Counted from the stretch's first letter, positions 1-9,371 are shown. The stretch is DNA of 64,000 nucleotides from Gilliamella sp. ESL0405 (GCF_019469205.1 NZ_CP048265.1:1426001-1490000), one strand, 5' to 3'. Made by a program: numbers and translations. The notes: generated from the letters alone by a model not told the origin.

Positions 1-327
1 ATCATTTCCTACAAATGTGTATCCGAAATCGAGCATTTGGGGTTCAAGTTCAATTTTAACGTTTAGTTTTTTCCATGCAGAATAAATCGCATCTACATCA
101 TTTTTTGTTACATCACTAAAAGACAACTCAAAACCCCCATAATGATTAGGTGCCTTTGGTGTTATTTTATCGGCCTCTTGAAGTCCCAAAATAAAACCAT
201 CATTCAATAAAAATACAGCAAAGGCAGGATAAGTTTCAACAGGTGGACGCCCTAGTATTTTTGTGTAAAACTCTGTGCTAGCATCGACATCTTTGACATA
301 AACAATAACGCTATTAGGTTTAAACAT
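1..327 (-). CDS. VOC (glyoxalase/bleomycin-resistance) family protein, 3' end off window
   Basis: The reverse strand encodes a protein starting MFKPNSVIVYVKDVDAS that stays open to the window edge (109 residues visible). The pattern of a short beta strand, a helix with EFYTKILGRPP, then FAVFLLNDGFILGLQE and a second half-motif with GGFEL is that of one vicinal-oxygen-chelate module of the PhnB/glyoxalase type. An AAAGGA ribosome site lies just before the ATG at 327. It is divergent from the HTH/WYL regulator that starts 127 bp away, which may control it. The substrate cannot be told. These proteins range from detoxification enzymes to antibiotic-binding proteins. The C-terminus is missing because of the window boundary, not a mutation. 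Confidence 0.85.
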   Translation of the reverse strand, partial: MFKPNSVIVYVKDVDASTEFYTKILGRPPVETYPAFAVFLLNDGFILGLQEADKITPKAPNHYGGFELSFSDVTKNDVDAIYSAWKKLNVKIELEPQMLDFGYTFVGND

Positions 328-453
328 TTTTCTTTCCTTTTAGTGATAAAAATTAGTTCAATTAATTTTAGTTATCTCTATTTTGATGTAGCATTGCTGA
401 CAACTGTATGTCATATTTAAAATTCAATCTAAATTATTTTGCAAACATAAAGC

Positions 454-1413
454 ATGAAAATTAATCGTATAATTACTACCATCATGGTATTGCTACAAAG
501 AGAAAAAATAACTGGTAAAGAATTAGCAGAAAAATTAAATGTATCATTGCGTACTATTTACCGAGATATACAAGTTATTGAGGGAGCCGGTATACCCATT
601 ATTACCTATCAAGGAAGTGCCGGTGGAATAAGTATTTTAAAAAATTATAAAATTAGTAAAGGTCTATTCACTAAAGAAGATGTCATTGTTTTATTAAAAG
701 GCCTCAACTTATTATCCTCACCGGTTTTAAAAGAAAGTGAAAATTTAAGAACACTCGAGAAAATAAAGAGTTTTTTATCAGAACAAGAACTTGATGAAGT
801 GACAAATAACTTAAATCAACTTATTGTTGATTTATCGCCTTGGTTTTCCAAACAAAATATTGATAACAAAATATCTATTATAAGACTGGCACTGAAAGAG
901 CAAATGCTTTTATCGTTTGATTATTTAAGTGTTAGGAATAAACAAGCCTCACGTTTAATTGAGCCATATAAACTTATTTTTAAGGAAAAAGAATGGTATT
1001 TACAAGCTTTTTGTCTAACTAAAAATGACTTTCGTGTATTTAAATTGTCAAAAATGTCAAACATTAGAAAAACAAACACTAAATTTATTAAGCAGACAAC
1101 GCCTGAAGCATTCTCTTTATTCCAAGCGGATATGAAAAAAAAGATTTTTAAAATAAAATTGCTAATAGATGAATCGCTTTTGGAACGTATTTTAGATTTT
1201 TGTGATGAAAAAGATATTAAGAAATTAAATGGACAACAGTATCTTGTAGATTTTAACTTTATTGATGATGACTACAGTTATGGCATTTTACTAGGCTTAG
1301 GTCATAAATGTATTTGTTTAGAGCCTGAGCATATACGTCAAAAACTCATTGAACGAGCGGAAACATTAGTTAAATCTTACAAAGAAACTGTCAATCCATT
1401 TATGTCAAATTAG
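454..1413 (+). CDS. HTH/WYL-domain transcriptional regulator (YafY-like)
   Basis: 319 residues. Residues 1-60 form a DeoR/HTH_11-type winged helix (GKELAEKLNVSLRTIYRDIQ), and a WYL ligand-sensing domain follows in the middle (residues about 140-205, containing EWYLQAFCL and RVFKLSKMSNI). The tail fits the WYL C-terminal extension. Such proteins are DNA-binding regulators, and the WYL module binds a small ligand or nucleic acid. The gene is divergent from the VOC-family gene, so local autoregulation and control of that gene are the natural guess. The ATG at 454 has only a weak ribosome site (AAAG). Length is normal for the YafY type. The family assignment is secure. The target genes and ligand are unknown. 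Confidence 0.9.
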   Translation: MKINRIITTIMVLLQREKITGKELAEKLNVSLRTIYRDIQVIEGAGIPIITYQGSAGGISILKNYKISKGLFTKEDVIVLLKGLNLLSSPVLKESENLRTLEKIKSFLSEQELDEVTNNLNQLIVDLSPWFSKQNIDNKISIIRLALKEQMLLSFDYLSVRNKQASRLIEPYKLIFKEKEWYLQAFCLTKNDFRVFKLSKMSNIRKTNTKFIKQTTPEAFSLFQADMKKKIFKIKLLIDESLLERILDFCDEKDIKKLNGQQYLVDFNFIDDDYSYGILLGLGHKCICLEPEHIRQKLIERAETLVKSYKETVNPFMSN

Positions 1414-1430
1414 CCTCAATAACTAAAAAT

Positions 1431-1728
<298 letters not shown>

Positions 1729-1818
1729 ACTTTTCATCTTTCTATTACCCAAATACCAAAAATGGCTATGTCTTTTAATTTACCTACTATATGTAGGTAT
1801 TTTTTATCAGATACACAC

Positions 1819-2328
1819 TTATTGCGTTAATTTTTTCCATTTTCTGATTTTAGTCCGAAAACTTTTGAAGGGAGCAACCGAGTTGATGTGAATAAATCTT
1901 GCAACAGTCCAGCTTTCAGGATAAGGCTTAGTCCAATTCCGGCTATCTTTTATAAATAGTGTCTCCTCCGACAATGAACCAATCCAGCCAGTCCAAATAT
2001 CGACCGCTTGTTCAAAGTGCTGTATAAGCTCTTTTAAAGATAATTCTTTATATGCTTGATAGAATGACTGATAAAGCTCACCTAATTGATTCCATTTGTA
2101 ACCTTTGGCAGGTAAAATGGGAATCTCTCCCGAGAGTTCGGTATCATCCCATGACTTTACTAACGCTAACCAACCTAGTTGATAAGCAATCATTTGAGCC
2201 GGTGTTTTATCAACACCATCCACTAAATTATCTTTTTTATCTTCAGGGACCGTTTTAAACTCTTCAATAAATAACTCAGCCGTTTTATTGATTTCATCTA
2301 ATAATTGCTTTTTGTCCTGATAGATCAT
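1819..2328 (-). CDS. ClbS/DfsB family four-helix-bundle protein (DUF1706)
   Basis: 169 residues starting MIYQDKKQLLDEI. Family landmarks seen are the DKTPAQMIAYQLGWLALV segment (an N-terminal helix with the conserved histidine replaced by Gln), KGYKWNQLGELYQSFY, and an RNWTKPYPESWTVARFIHINSVAPFKSFRTKIRKWKK tail, which is the signature of DUF1706 proteins. The best-studied member, ClbS, protects colibactin producers by opening the toxin's cyclopropane. DfsB is a relative. Most family members sit outside any toxin cluster and have no known substrate. No colibactin-type genes are visible here, so I infer only a DinB-like fold and possible self-protection or hydrolase activity. The gene is monocistronic. 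Confidence 0.85.
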   Translation of the reverse strand: MIYQDKKQLLDEINKTAELFIEEFKTVPEDKKDNLVDGVDKTPAQMIAYQLGWLALVKSWDDTELSGEIPILPAKGYKWNQLGELYQSFYQAYKELSLKELIQHFEQAVDIWTGWIGSLSEETLFIKDSRNWTKPYPESWTVARFIHINSVAPFKSFRTKIRKWKKLTQ

Positions 2329-2655
2329 AGTTAGTTCTCCGTTAACCCAATTAACTTAGCTATTGTATGTTATAAGTATCTTACCCATTAATCAAGTAAA
2401 CCGATACTGTCAAATTAAGGAAGAACATAAGCCAACAAACAATAATGATAATGTAGGTAAAACAATATGGACTAATGAAAATTTTTCATTAATCAGAATC
2501 AACCATGATTTGACTCATAATATTTTTATATCCGTCTGTGATGATGATTGCAGGAGTTTTTATAGGATAAAATCTAATCTAACAGAAAGCTGATATATCG
2601 CCAACTGTTAGATTAATATTAAATAAACCTTAAGTATTGTATCTAATTAGGGTAT
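2329..2655. other. intergenic stretch with no supported gene
   Basis: Between the ClbS-like gene and the tannase-type gene. A 76-codon forward frame exists (2363-2593), but it has no ribosome site, no recognisable domain and unremarkable composition, so I do not call it. The only structure is the inverted repeat at 2576-2614, listed separately. Confidence 0.6.
2576..2614 (-). terminator. possible terminator of the tannase-type gene
   Basis: Perfect 10-bp arms AATCTAACAG (2576-2585) and CTGTTAGATT (2605-2614) flank a 19-nt loop, about 40 bp past the stop of the reverse-strand gene at 2656. The stem is AT-rich and the following T-run is short, so the call is tentative. Confidence 0.4.
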
Positions 2656-4179
2656 TTACTGACACTCAAAATTAGTCGGATTATTGGTGTCTCCTTTTCC
2701 TTTATAAACTGTTTTTTGCGGATATGGGCATAATGGTCGTTGTAAAGTAATTTGACCTTTTTCTATTTTCTGGGCTGTAAGTGTTGTTGGCGGCTGTTTG
2801 TTTTCGACCCAATTTACCAGTGATTGAAAACCATTAATTCTATCTGCACCCTCCCCACCTTTACAATGATCAACACCTGGTGCCATGTAAAGTTTCAAAA
2901 ATTCGTCTGTATCACTCTGTCCGCCCATTATTTTTAATACCCGATTGTAATAATGAATTGTTCCTTTCGGTGGTATCAACTTATCATCCCAACCGTGCCA
3001 AATAATCATTTTTCCGCCTAAATGCTTAAATTGGCTTAAATCAGCATTATCAGTACCGATAATGGGTCTATATAGATCGACTGAGTCATTAAAATAGTTT
3101 TCAAATCCTTTATAACCTAATTGTTTCCAATCAACAGTAGGATTTTGGTTGATCCAGTATTTCAAATAATCAACCGGAATAGGAAAAGGTGTACTTCCGG
3201 CTAAAGCATCCATTTGTGCAGTCGGCTCTATGCCATACCATAAAAATTGTCCTGTTTTAGTCGTTGGGCCTTGCCAAATTTTTTTTAATGCGACAATTTC
3301 ATTATTATTTAATCCCTGCTGTTTTAAAAATTCATCAGTTATTTCAAGCGAAGCTGGATCGTCGATAATGCCGTCTTTAATCCCATCTTGTTCATCGGCT
3401 AAATTTATAATTGCTTGGCGTACTTTATCTAATTTCGCTGAATCAATTGGCTGCCCTAGCTCTTCTTGCATGACAATTTGTGGCCATAATTCTGAAGGAA
3501 GAAATTTATCCCATTGTATGGCCGGTGCGGTAATATATAATCCATTGTAATCAGCTGGAAATTTTTGTGCTTCCATTAACCCTTGACGACCGCCAGTTGA
3601 ACAACCATTCCAATAAGAAAAACTTGGCATTTGACCATAATAGTTTTCAATAACCTGCTTGGCTTTAATTGTCATTTCATGCACACTACGATAAGCGAAA
3701 TCGGCAATAGCATCTGCTTGTAGCTGGTTATTTTTGAATACAAAATTTCCCTCTAAAAGATTACCTTGATGTCCGGTGTCTGTTGCAACAGTTGCATAAC
3801 CGTCCTTAACAGCTACAGCTAACTCATCAAAAGGAATAAAACCTGCATAACCGCCTCCTCCAATAGCTTGTAACCGATGATTCCACTGTGTCGGTAACCA
3901 AACTTCTATATTAATTTCCGGCTGAATGGCTAATTCCACTCGACAAAACTGTGGAAGCCCCGTTATCACGTTATTTTCTGCGCCCCTCAGCGTATCAGCT
4001 AATTTTGTTAAAGGCGTAAATCGCTCTTCAATAAGCTCGCTTTTTATGACTTTAGCATTGTCAAATTTCATTTCCGTCAACGCATTACAACGCTCAACGA
4101 TTGAATCGGGTGACACAGCTAAAGCTATATTACTGATTTGACTTAATAACGAAATAAATAACAGACTATATTTCATCAT
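2656..4179 (-). CDS. secreted tannase/feruloyl esterase family hydrolase
   Basis: 507 residues with a signal peptide (residues 1-21, ending IALA). All elements of the CS-D-HC catalytic motif of the tannase/FaeB family (PF07519) are visible: Cys193-Ser194 in NGCSTGGRQG, Asp398 in WHGWDDKLIPP, and His438-Cys439 in GVDHCKGG. A lid with an acidic ADEQDGIKDGIIDDP loop (about 261-275) matches the family calcium-binding loop. Such enzymes cleave ester bonds in plant phenolics (gallate or ferulate esters), here in the periplasm or outside the cell. The start ATG at 4179 is preceded by AGGAGG at good spacing. It is divergent from the secreted glycosidase at 4905, which hints at joint use of plant or pollen material. 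The exact ester substrate is not determinable. Confidence 0.9.
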   Translation of the reverse strand: MMKYSLLFISLLSQISNIALAVSPDSIVERCNALTEMKFDNAKVIKSELIEERFTPLTKLADTLRGAENNVITGLPQFCRVELAIQPEINIEVWLPTQWNHRLQAIGGGGYAGFIPFDELAVAVKDGYATVATDTGHQGNLLEGNFVFKNNQLQADAIADFAYRSVHEMTIKAKQVIENYYGQMPSFSYWNGCSTGGRQGLMEAQKFPADYNGLYITAPAIQWDKFLPSELWPQIVMQEELGQPIDSAKLDKVRQAIINLADEQDGIKDGIIDDPASLEITDEFLKQQGLNNNEIVALKKIWQGPTTKTGQFLWYGIEPTAQMDALAGSTPFPIPVDYLKYWINQNPTVDWKQLGYKGFENYFNDSVDLYRPIIGTDNADLSQFKHLGGKMIIWHGWDDKLIPPKGTIHYYNRVLKIMGGQSDTDEFLKLYMAPGVDHCKGGEGADRINGFQSLVNWVENKQPPTTLTAQKIEKGQITLQRPLCPYPQKTVYKGKGDTNNPTNFECQ

Positions 4180-4601
4180 TCCCTATCCTCCTACTAATTT
4201 ATGAAAAACCTTTTCAAGATGATTTCATATTAGTCTTTAACTATATTGCTGACAATAAAAATGCGCATAAACTATGCGCGACTTCAAATAATTAATTTAG
4301 CGAAGGAAATAAGGGGGAATTTATCAGTGATTGAGTCAACGCATTATTATTATGAATTTAGAATATCAAATAACCTAAATGTTTATAACTGTTTGAAAAG
4401 GAAAATCTCTGTTACAGAGAGATTTAATGTTATGTGAGTTTGTTGATATGTTAATAAAATAAATATCGATATAGAGAAAATATTTCCCTCTGCTCATCGC
4501 CTTTTTTCTTTATCAATAAAATATGCATTTATAGTCAATTCTAAAAAAAATAAACCTATAAAATTAAATTCCGGGCAAAAAAAATCAAAATTTTTTCGAA
4601 C

Positions 4602-4617
4602 TGTGATCTTCATCACG
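4602..4617. promoter_or_regulatory. CRP-type operator (distal)
   Basis: TGTGATCTTCATCACG matches the TGTGA-N6-TCACA CRP consensus at 9 of 10 core positions. It lies about 300 bp before the glycosidase start and about 425 bp from the esterase start, so it could serve either. Confidence 0.6.
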
Positions 4618-4804
4618 CTAGATATTAAAAGCAGGATTTGGTAAGTTGATGTCATTTTCTTTCAGTTTTTATAAGCCAAATCTTCTCTAATTCATAGGTT
4701 AGCTCTAATAAAAATCATTTTTTGTTTTTTTAAAGTCTGAATAGTTATTTTTCATTTGTTGTTAAACAAAAGTATTTTTTCCATTTTTTAAAATCCTAAT
4801 AATT

Positions 4805-4820
4805 TGTAATAAAGATCACA
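4805..4820. promoter_or_regulatory. CRP-type operator in class II position
   Basis: TGTAATAAAGATCACA matches TGTGA-N6-TCACA at 9 of 10 core positions. Its centre (4812.5) is about 41.5 bp before the expected start point of the promoter whose -10 hexamer TATACT lies at 4842-4847. That is the class II spacing in which CRP overlaps the -35 region and replaces it. Confidence 0.7.
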
Positions 4821-4841
4821 ATTTCATAATGCACCTGTGCC

Positions 4842-4847
4842 TATACT
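4842..4847 (+). promoter_or_regulatory. -10 element of the glycosidase promoter
   Basis: TATACT with no good -35 hexamer upstream but a CRP site in its place, as expected for a CRP-dependent promoter. Predicted start of transcription is near 4854. Confidence 0.6.
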
Positions 4848-4904
4848 ACAGATAACTTTGGTAGTTGAAGTCACCAAACTTTGTTTAATATTAAGGAGAT
4901 TGAA

Positions 4905-6818
4905 ATGAAAAAATCTTTAAAAAAATGGATCAAACTGGGATTACTTTCCTCATTATGTTTGCCCATAAGTTCTGCTTTCGCAGATGATTATCAATTATCT
5001 GGTCAAAATACTCAAATCAAGATTAGCAATAGTGATGATAAAAAAAGTATTACTGTTTTTAAAATTATTAACCCCAAAAACAACGATTTAATTGATGTCA
5101 AAACATTATTTGAAATCACATTAGATTCCGGTCAGAAATTAACGGATAAAGACTTTAGTTTAGACAGCCTACAGCAAAAAGATAATAGTATTTATTTAAA
5201 CTATAATGGCCATAATATGACCATTGAAACGGTTCTTAATTTACAAGACGACAAGCATTTTGCCAGCTACGAATTACAAATTACCCCTAAAAAAGATGCG
5301 CTTTCAATGACATCTATTTCATTGATGCCATTTCATTCTCAAGCCCCTTTTGTTTATGGTTCTGTGGTTAGCTCTCCAATAATTAGCGACACCTTTTTTA
5401 TCATTCCTGAAAATCCATTAACCAATACTGTGGCTTACGAAGGTGGTGTTTCGCAAAAAATTCCTCAAGCAATCCCGCTACAAGCCAACCATACTCTAAG
5501 TTATAAAACTTATATTGGTACTTATGAAAATGGTCAGTTAAGACGTAATATAAATCAATTTATTAATAATGTTAGAGAGCGCCCTTACCAACCTTATCTA
5601 CACTATAATTCGTGGCTAGATATTGGATTTTTCAACCCTTATACTGAAAAAGAAGCCCTATTACGTATTGATCAATATGGTCAAGAATTAGTTGAAAAAC
5701 GTCATGTTAAACTAGATGGTTATCTGTTTGATGATGGATGGGATAACTTGAAGAGTAACTGGGGCTTTGGTGATAATTTTCCTGATGAGTTTAAAAAGTT
5801 AAAGGTAGCATCAGAAAAATATCACGCCTCACTTGGCATTTGGTTATCACCATGGGGCGGATATAATAAACCACGTGATACTCGAGTCGCTAATGCTGCA
5901 ACTTTTGGTTATGAGACAATGGACGGTAAATTAGCACTATCTGGTCCAAAGTATTATGCGAATTTCCATAAACGTATTTTAGAATTAATCAATAATCAAA
6001 ATATTACCATGTTCAAACTTGATGGTACTGGTAATGCCGATAAAGTAATTAAAGGCAGTCAATTTACCAGTGATTTCGATGCTGCGATTCATTTAATTAA
6101 AGATATGCGTGAAGCTAATCATAATTTATATATTAATCTAACGACCGGTACTCAAGCGACACCTTCTTGGCTGTTTTATGCCGATTCAATTTGGCGAGGC
6201 GGCGATGATGTAAACTATTATGGTCCGGGTAGTAAAGTACAACAGTGGTTAACTTATCGTGATGCAGAAACTTACCGATCAATAGTATTGAAAGGTCCAT
6301 TATTTCCTTTAAATTCATTAATGTTACACGGTATTGTTTATGCTAAACAGGCTAAACATTTACAACAGGAAAGTGCTAATGATTTCGCCGATCAAGTTTG
6401 GAGTTATTTTGGTACCGGAACGCAATTACAAGAGTTGTATATCACACCGGAACTATTAAGTGCTCAAGATTGGGATACGCTTGCCGCTGCCGCACAATGG
6501 TCGAGAGATAATCAAAAGGTTTTATTTGACACTCATTGGATTGGAAAAGATCCTACAAAACTAGGCGTATATGGCTGGGCTGGTTGGACACCGGATAAAT
6601 CGATTATCACATTACGCAATCCTTCAGATAAACAACAAGTTTATTACCTTGATTTACAAAATGATTTAGAGTTACCCGAAAATGCCGGTCAGACCTTCAA
6701 AATTAGCATTGATTATCATAGTCAATCTTATGCTCAAAAGCCGACATCAATTGAAAAATCAGCAATGATTACACTCGATCCTTTTGAAACAGTTATTATG
6801 TCTTTAACTCCGCAGTAA
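4905..6818 (+). CDS. secreted clan GH-D (GH36/melibiase-like) alpha-glycosidase
   Basis: 637 residues from the ATG at 4905, which has AAGGAG six bases upstream. An upstream in-frame TTG at 4881 lacks a ribosome site. A signal peptide covers residues 1-26 (ending SSAFA). An N-terminal beta-sandwich (about 27-225) precedes a TIM barrel with LDGYLFDDGWD (270-280), LGIWLSPWGGY (310-320) and MFKLDGTGN. In this last motif Asp373 sits where clan GH-D enzymes have their nucleophile (KxD). IWRGGDD (Arg431, Asp434/435) fits the acid/base region. A C-terminal beta domain follows. Function is most likely hydrolysis of alpha-galactosides or related sugars outside the cytoplasm. Divergence from standard GH36 leaves the sugar open. 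It is probably activated by CRP, from the sites upstream. Confidence 0.75.
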   Translation: MKKSLKKWIKLGLLSSLCLPISSAFADDYQLSGQNTQIKISNSDDKKSITVFKIINPKNNDLIDVKTLFEITLDSGQKLTDKDFSLDSLQQKDNSIYLNYNGHNMTIETVLNLQDDKHFASYELQITPKKDALSMTSISLMPFHSQAPFVYGSVVSSPIISDTFFIIPENPLTNTVAYEGGVSQKIPQAIPLQANHTLSYKTYIGTYENGQLRRNINQFINNVRERPYQPYLHYNSWLDIGFFNPYTEKEALLRIDQYGQELVEKRHVKLDGYLFDDGWDNLKSNWGFGDNFPDEFKKLKVASEKYHASLGIWLSPWGGYNKPRDTRVANAATFGYETMDGKLALSGPKYYANFHKRILELINNQNITMFKLDGTGNADKVIKGSQFTSDFDAAIHLIKDMREANHNLYINLTTGTQATPSWLFYADSIWRGGDDVNYYGPGSKVQQWLTYRDAETYRSIVLKGPLFPLNSLMLHGIVYAKQAKHLQQESANDFADQVWSYFGTGTQLQELYITPELLSAQDWDTLAAAAQWSRDNQKVLFDTHWIGKDPTKLGVYGWAGWTPDKSIITLRNPSDKQQVYYLDLQNDLELPENAGQTFKISIDYHSQSYAQKPTSIEKSAMITLDPFETVIMSLTPQ

Positions 6819-6825
6819 TTTTAAA

Positions 6826-6856
6826 TGATGCCTTATTTAGTATAAACAAGGCATCA
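6826..6856 (+). terminator. terminator after the glycosidase gene
   Basis: Arms TGATGCCTT (6826-6834) and AAGGCATCA (6848-6856) form a 9-bp perfect stem just after the stop codon, followed by a pyrimidine-rich T-containing tract. Confidence 0.6.
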
Positions 6857-6942
6857 ATACTTCTTTCTTTCACTTGCTATCTTGCAACTCTTTTTTCACC
6901 TATTTTGAACTTATCAATTAACTGTTTAACGTTTGATAAGTA

Positions 6943-9285
6943 TTAAAATTTATATGAAAAACTTGCTTTAAAGTTGCGTGCTAAACCATAAGTATTTTCA
7001 CCTAAATATAGTCGATAATCTTTGTTAAAGATATTATCAACGGCCAGTTTAACTTCAGCTTTTGGTAAAAATGTTGGCTGCCAGGTTGCAAATAAATTAT
7101 GTAATGAATAACCTGATGAACGACCTAAACCATACGCGCCAAGATCAGCAAGTCCATCATGATTTCTATCTTCTGACCCTGTTCGATCTTGTTTTCTGAC
7201 AAATTGAGCATTCCAACCTGCTCTTAAATTCCATTGAGGAATTTTAAAACCAGTAGTTAAAGTTGCTGTACGAGGTGAAATTGTCGCAACATAAGTTTTG
7301 TTATGCATCCATGGAGCTTGTGGCGCGGTGTCTCGCTCTCCTTTTTGGATGGAATAAGTTGCACTGGCAAACCAATATTTACTATCATAAAAGGTTTCTA
7401 GTTCAAATCCGTTTACCACTAACTTTCCGGGCAGATTTCGATAATTAGATTGACCAACCGGACACGATTTACCGGGTCCACAAATAGAGCCATTAAAACC
7501 TCGAGTAACAAAAATTTCGTTAGTAACACGCTGTCTAAATAAAGTGCTTCGAACTTGTAATTTATCATCGTCTAACATTAGATTATTGAAATCGAGGATA
7601 TTTCCCACTCGAATCGACAAATCACGCTCTTTTTTTAAATTGCGACTGGTTGCAGAGATTTTACCACTACCACCATTTTTAGGTGTGAATTGAACCTCAT
7701 AAGTTTCATCAATAGTCGGTGCTTGCCATGCATAGCTGATATCACCGAAAAATCCGATATTTTCTGTCGCTTGCCAATATGAACCCAGTCTAGGTGTCCA
7801 ACCGGCATAGGTAACAGGCGAATAATTATGTCCATAACGAGTATCCGGATCATTATAAGCTGATGCATAATTTTTCTTACCGTGATTACGAACATAATCG
7901 TATCGAAGGCTTGGCGTTAAGACAAAATTGCTAATCGATAATTCATCTTGTAGATAAAAACTATAATTTTGTTGTTTTCCGGAAGGCATATAAGCAGGTT
8001 GGAAATAACCATGATTATAATTTGGTTTTTTCTCATAATTTTTGTAATACATCAACGTATCACGATCATGCAAATGCACTTGCGCACCAATTTTTAGAAC
8101 ATTATCAATTGGCCCTGTAGTAAAAATACTGTTATTTTCAAGCTCAACGGTTTTATCAGTGTAACTGACCCAACTCTCATTGCCCATGGTACCTAAAGAA
8201 GAAACCGGATTATATTTGGCTGGCCTCGTGTCATGTTGCTTTGTTTTTGAATATGTGGCACGTAAGGTAAAATCGACTAATGGATTATAAGTTGGTTGAT
8301 AGTTCCATTTAAATTGCGCTGATTCATCTGTTTGATCACGTTTGACTAATTTTCTTAGCCAAGCTGCTTTATATCCATATTTTTTAATTTGAGCAGGTGT
8401 TGGCGGCGTCATCTTTTCGACATATTTTGCTGCCCATGGCTGCCATGAATCTCGTTTTGAGCGGATACCGGATATCGTGAACGTATGCTCTTCATTAGGT
8501 CTAAAATTTAATTTCCCCATATAGGTGTCCATATCATCTTCTGAGAATACAAATCGAGAACCATCCGGTCTTTTAAAATTGCCACTATCGCGGTTAGTGT
8601 AGTAAAACAGTCCATCAAACATATCATCTTTTGTTCTACCGTAAACAGCAGTTGTTACCATATTTTGATGATTATTTGAATGGAAACTATATTTAACTAA
8701 AGCACCAACATATTTATCAGGATCGAGTAAATCAATCGCATCTTTAGTTTCCATAGTTACTACCCCACCAAATCCACCATTACCAAATTTGACATCATGC
8801 GGGCCTTTATTCACTTCAATCCGTTTAAGCAATTCCGGTTCAACAAAAACCGAGCCTTGTTGGTATTTTTGGAAACCTTTTTGTGCGCCATCAACAATAA
8901 TTTTTACATCTTCTACTTTACCAAATCCCCAAATATTTAACGTCTGTCCACCGGGTCTAACCGAACCGGCGGCGCTCACGCCTGGTAATGTATTGAGTAA
9001 TTCAGCTACATTATCTGCTTGTTTTTGATCTATCAAACCTGATGTAAGTGTTGATCGCCCCGCAATAACGCTATTAATTTTTTTCAATTGATCTTGTGAG
9101 TTTGATCTTGCTATAACGGTAATAACATCATCGATATCTTCACTATTTACGTTACTTTTATTCCTTTTTGTCTGTAATTCTTGCTCATCTTTGTTTTCTG
9201 ATGAAATATTCTCACCAGTTGAAGATTCTGCTTGAAGAGAAAAACTCATACAGAGTAACAGTATACTTATTTTCTTATATCCCAT
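6943..9285 (-). CDS. TonB-dependent outer-membrane receptor, haem/haemoglobin type
   Basis: 780 residues. Signal peptide 1-19 (SLQA), then a Ser/Glu-rich linker and a TonB-box-like DDVITVIA (about 52-59). The plug domain has LLNTLPGVSAAGSVRPGGQTLNIWGFG and IEVNKGPHDVKFGNGGFGGVV. The 22-strand barrel ends in the expected aromatic residue (ASFSYKF). YAWQAPTIDETYE matches the FRAP-box position of haem/haemoglobin receptors, although the NPNL-box position reads SRNLKKE, so the haem-type motif is only partly kept. A near-perfect Fur box lies 68 bp upstream and the start has AAGGA at good spacing. It should import an iron-containing ligand (haem or a haem protein most likely) at the expense of TonB energy. 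No adjacent haem ABC or haem oxygenase genes are visible. Confidence 0.88.
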   Translation of the reverse strand: MGYKKISILLLCMSFSLQAESSTGENISSENKDEQELQTKRNKSNVNSEDIDDVITVIARSNSQDQLKKINSVIAGRSTLTSGLIDQKQADNVAELLNTLPGVSAAGSVRPGGQTLNIWGFGKVEDVKIIVDGAQKGFQKYQQGSVFVEPELLKRIEVNKGPHDVKFGNGGFGGVVTMETKDAIDLLDPDKYVGALVKYSFHSNNHQNMVTTAVYGRTKDDMFDGLFYYTNRDSGNFKRPDGSRFVFSEDDMDTYMGKLNFRPNEEHTFTISGIRSKRDSWQPWAAKYVEKMTPPTPAQIKKYGYKAAWLRKLVKRDQTDESAQFKWNYQPTYNPLVDFTLRATYSKTKQHDTRPAKYNPVSSLGTMGNESWVSYTDKTVELENNSIFTTGPIDNVLKIGAQVHLHDRDTLMYYKNYEKKPNYNHGYFQPAYMPSGKQQNYSFYLQDELSISNFVLTPSLRYDYVRNHGKKNYASAYNDPDTRYGHNYSPVTYAGWTPRLGSYWQATENIGFFGDISYAWQAPTIDETYEVQFTPKNGGSGKISATSRNLKKERDLSIRVGNILDFNNLMLDDDKLQVRSTLFRQRVTNEIFVTRGFNGSICGPGKSCPVGQSNYRNLPGKLVVNGFELETFYDSKYWFASATYSIQKGERDTAPQAPWMHNKTYVATISPRTATLTTGFKIPQWNLRAGWNAQFVRKQDRTGSEDRNHDGLADLGAYGLGRSSGYSLHNLFATWQPTFLPKAEVKLAVDNIFNKDYRLYLGENTYGLARNFKASFSYKF

Positions 9286-9352
9286 ACTTAGTTCCTTTTA
9301 AAAAGCATAGTTATTAAATAAACACAACTAAATTAATATTACCCACACAAAT

Positions 9353-9371
9353 AATAATGATAATCATTATC
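9353..9371. promoter_or_regulatory. Fur box of the TonB-dependent receptor
   Basis: AATAATGATAATCATTATC agrees with the 19-bp Fur consensus GATAATGATAATCATTATC at 18 positions. It is placed 68 bp upstream of the receptor's ATG. Confidence 0.9.

Larger units (their letters stand above)
4180..4904. other. 725-bp divergent regulatory region
   Basis: AT-rich, no credible gene (a 63-codon frame at 4246-4437 lacks a ribosome site and any domain). It holds two CRP-type sites, an extended AT-rich tract between them, and the promoter for the glycosidase gene. The left end is the promoter region of the reverse-strand esterase. Confidence 0.7.

Noticed and set aside
2363-2593. 76-codon forward frame
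   Set aside because: No ribosome site, no domain, composition typical of AT-rich intergenic DNA.
4246-4437. 63-codon forward frame in the regulatory region
   Set aside because: No ribosome site and no similarity. It sits in the promoter region of two divergent genes.
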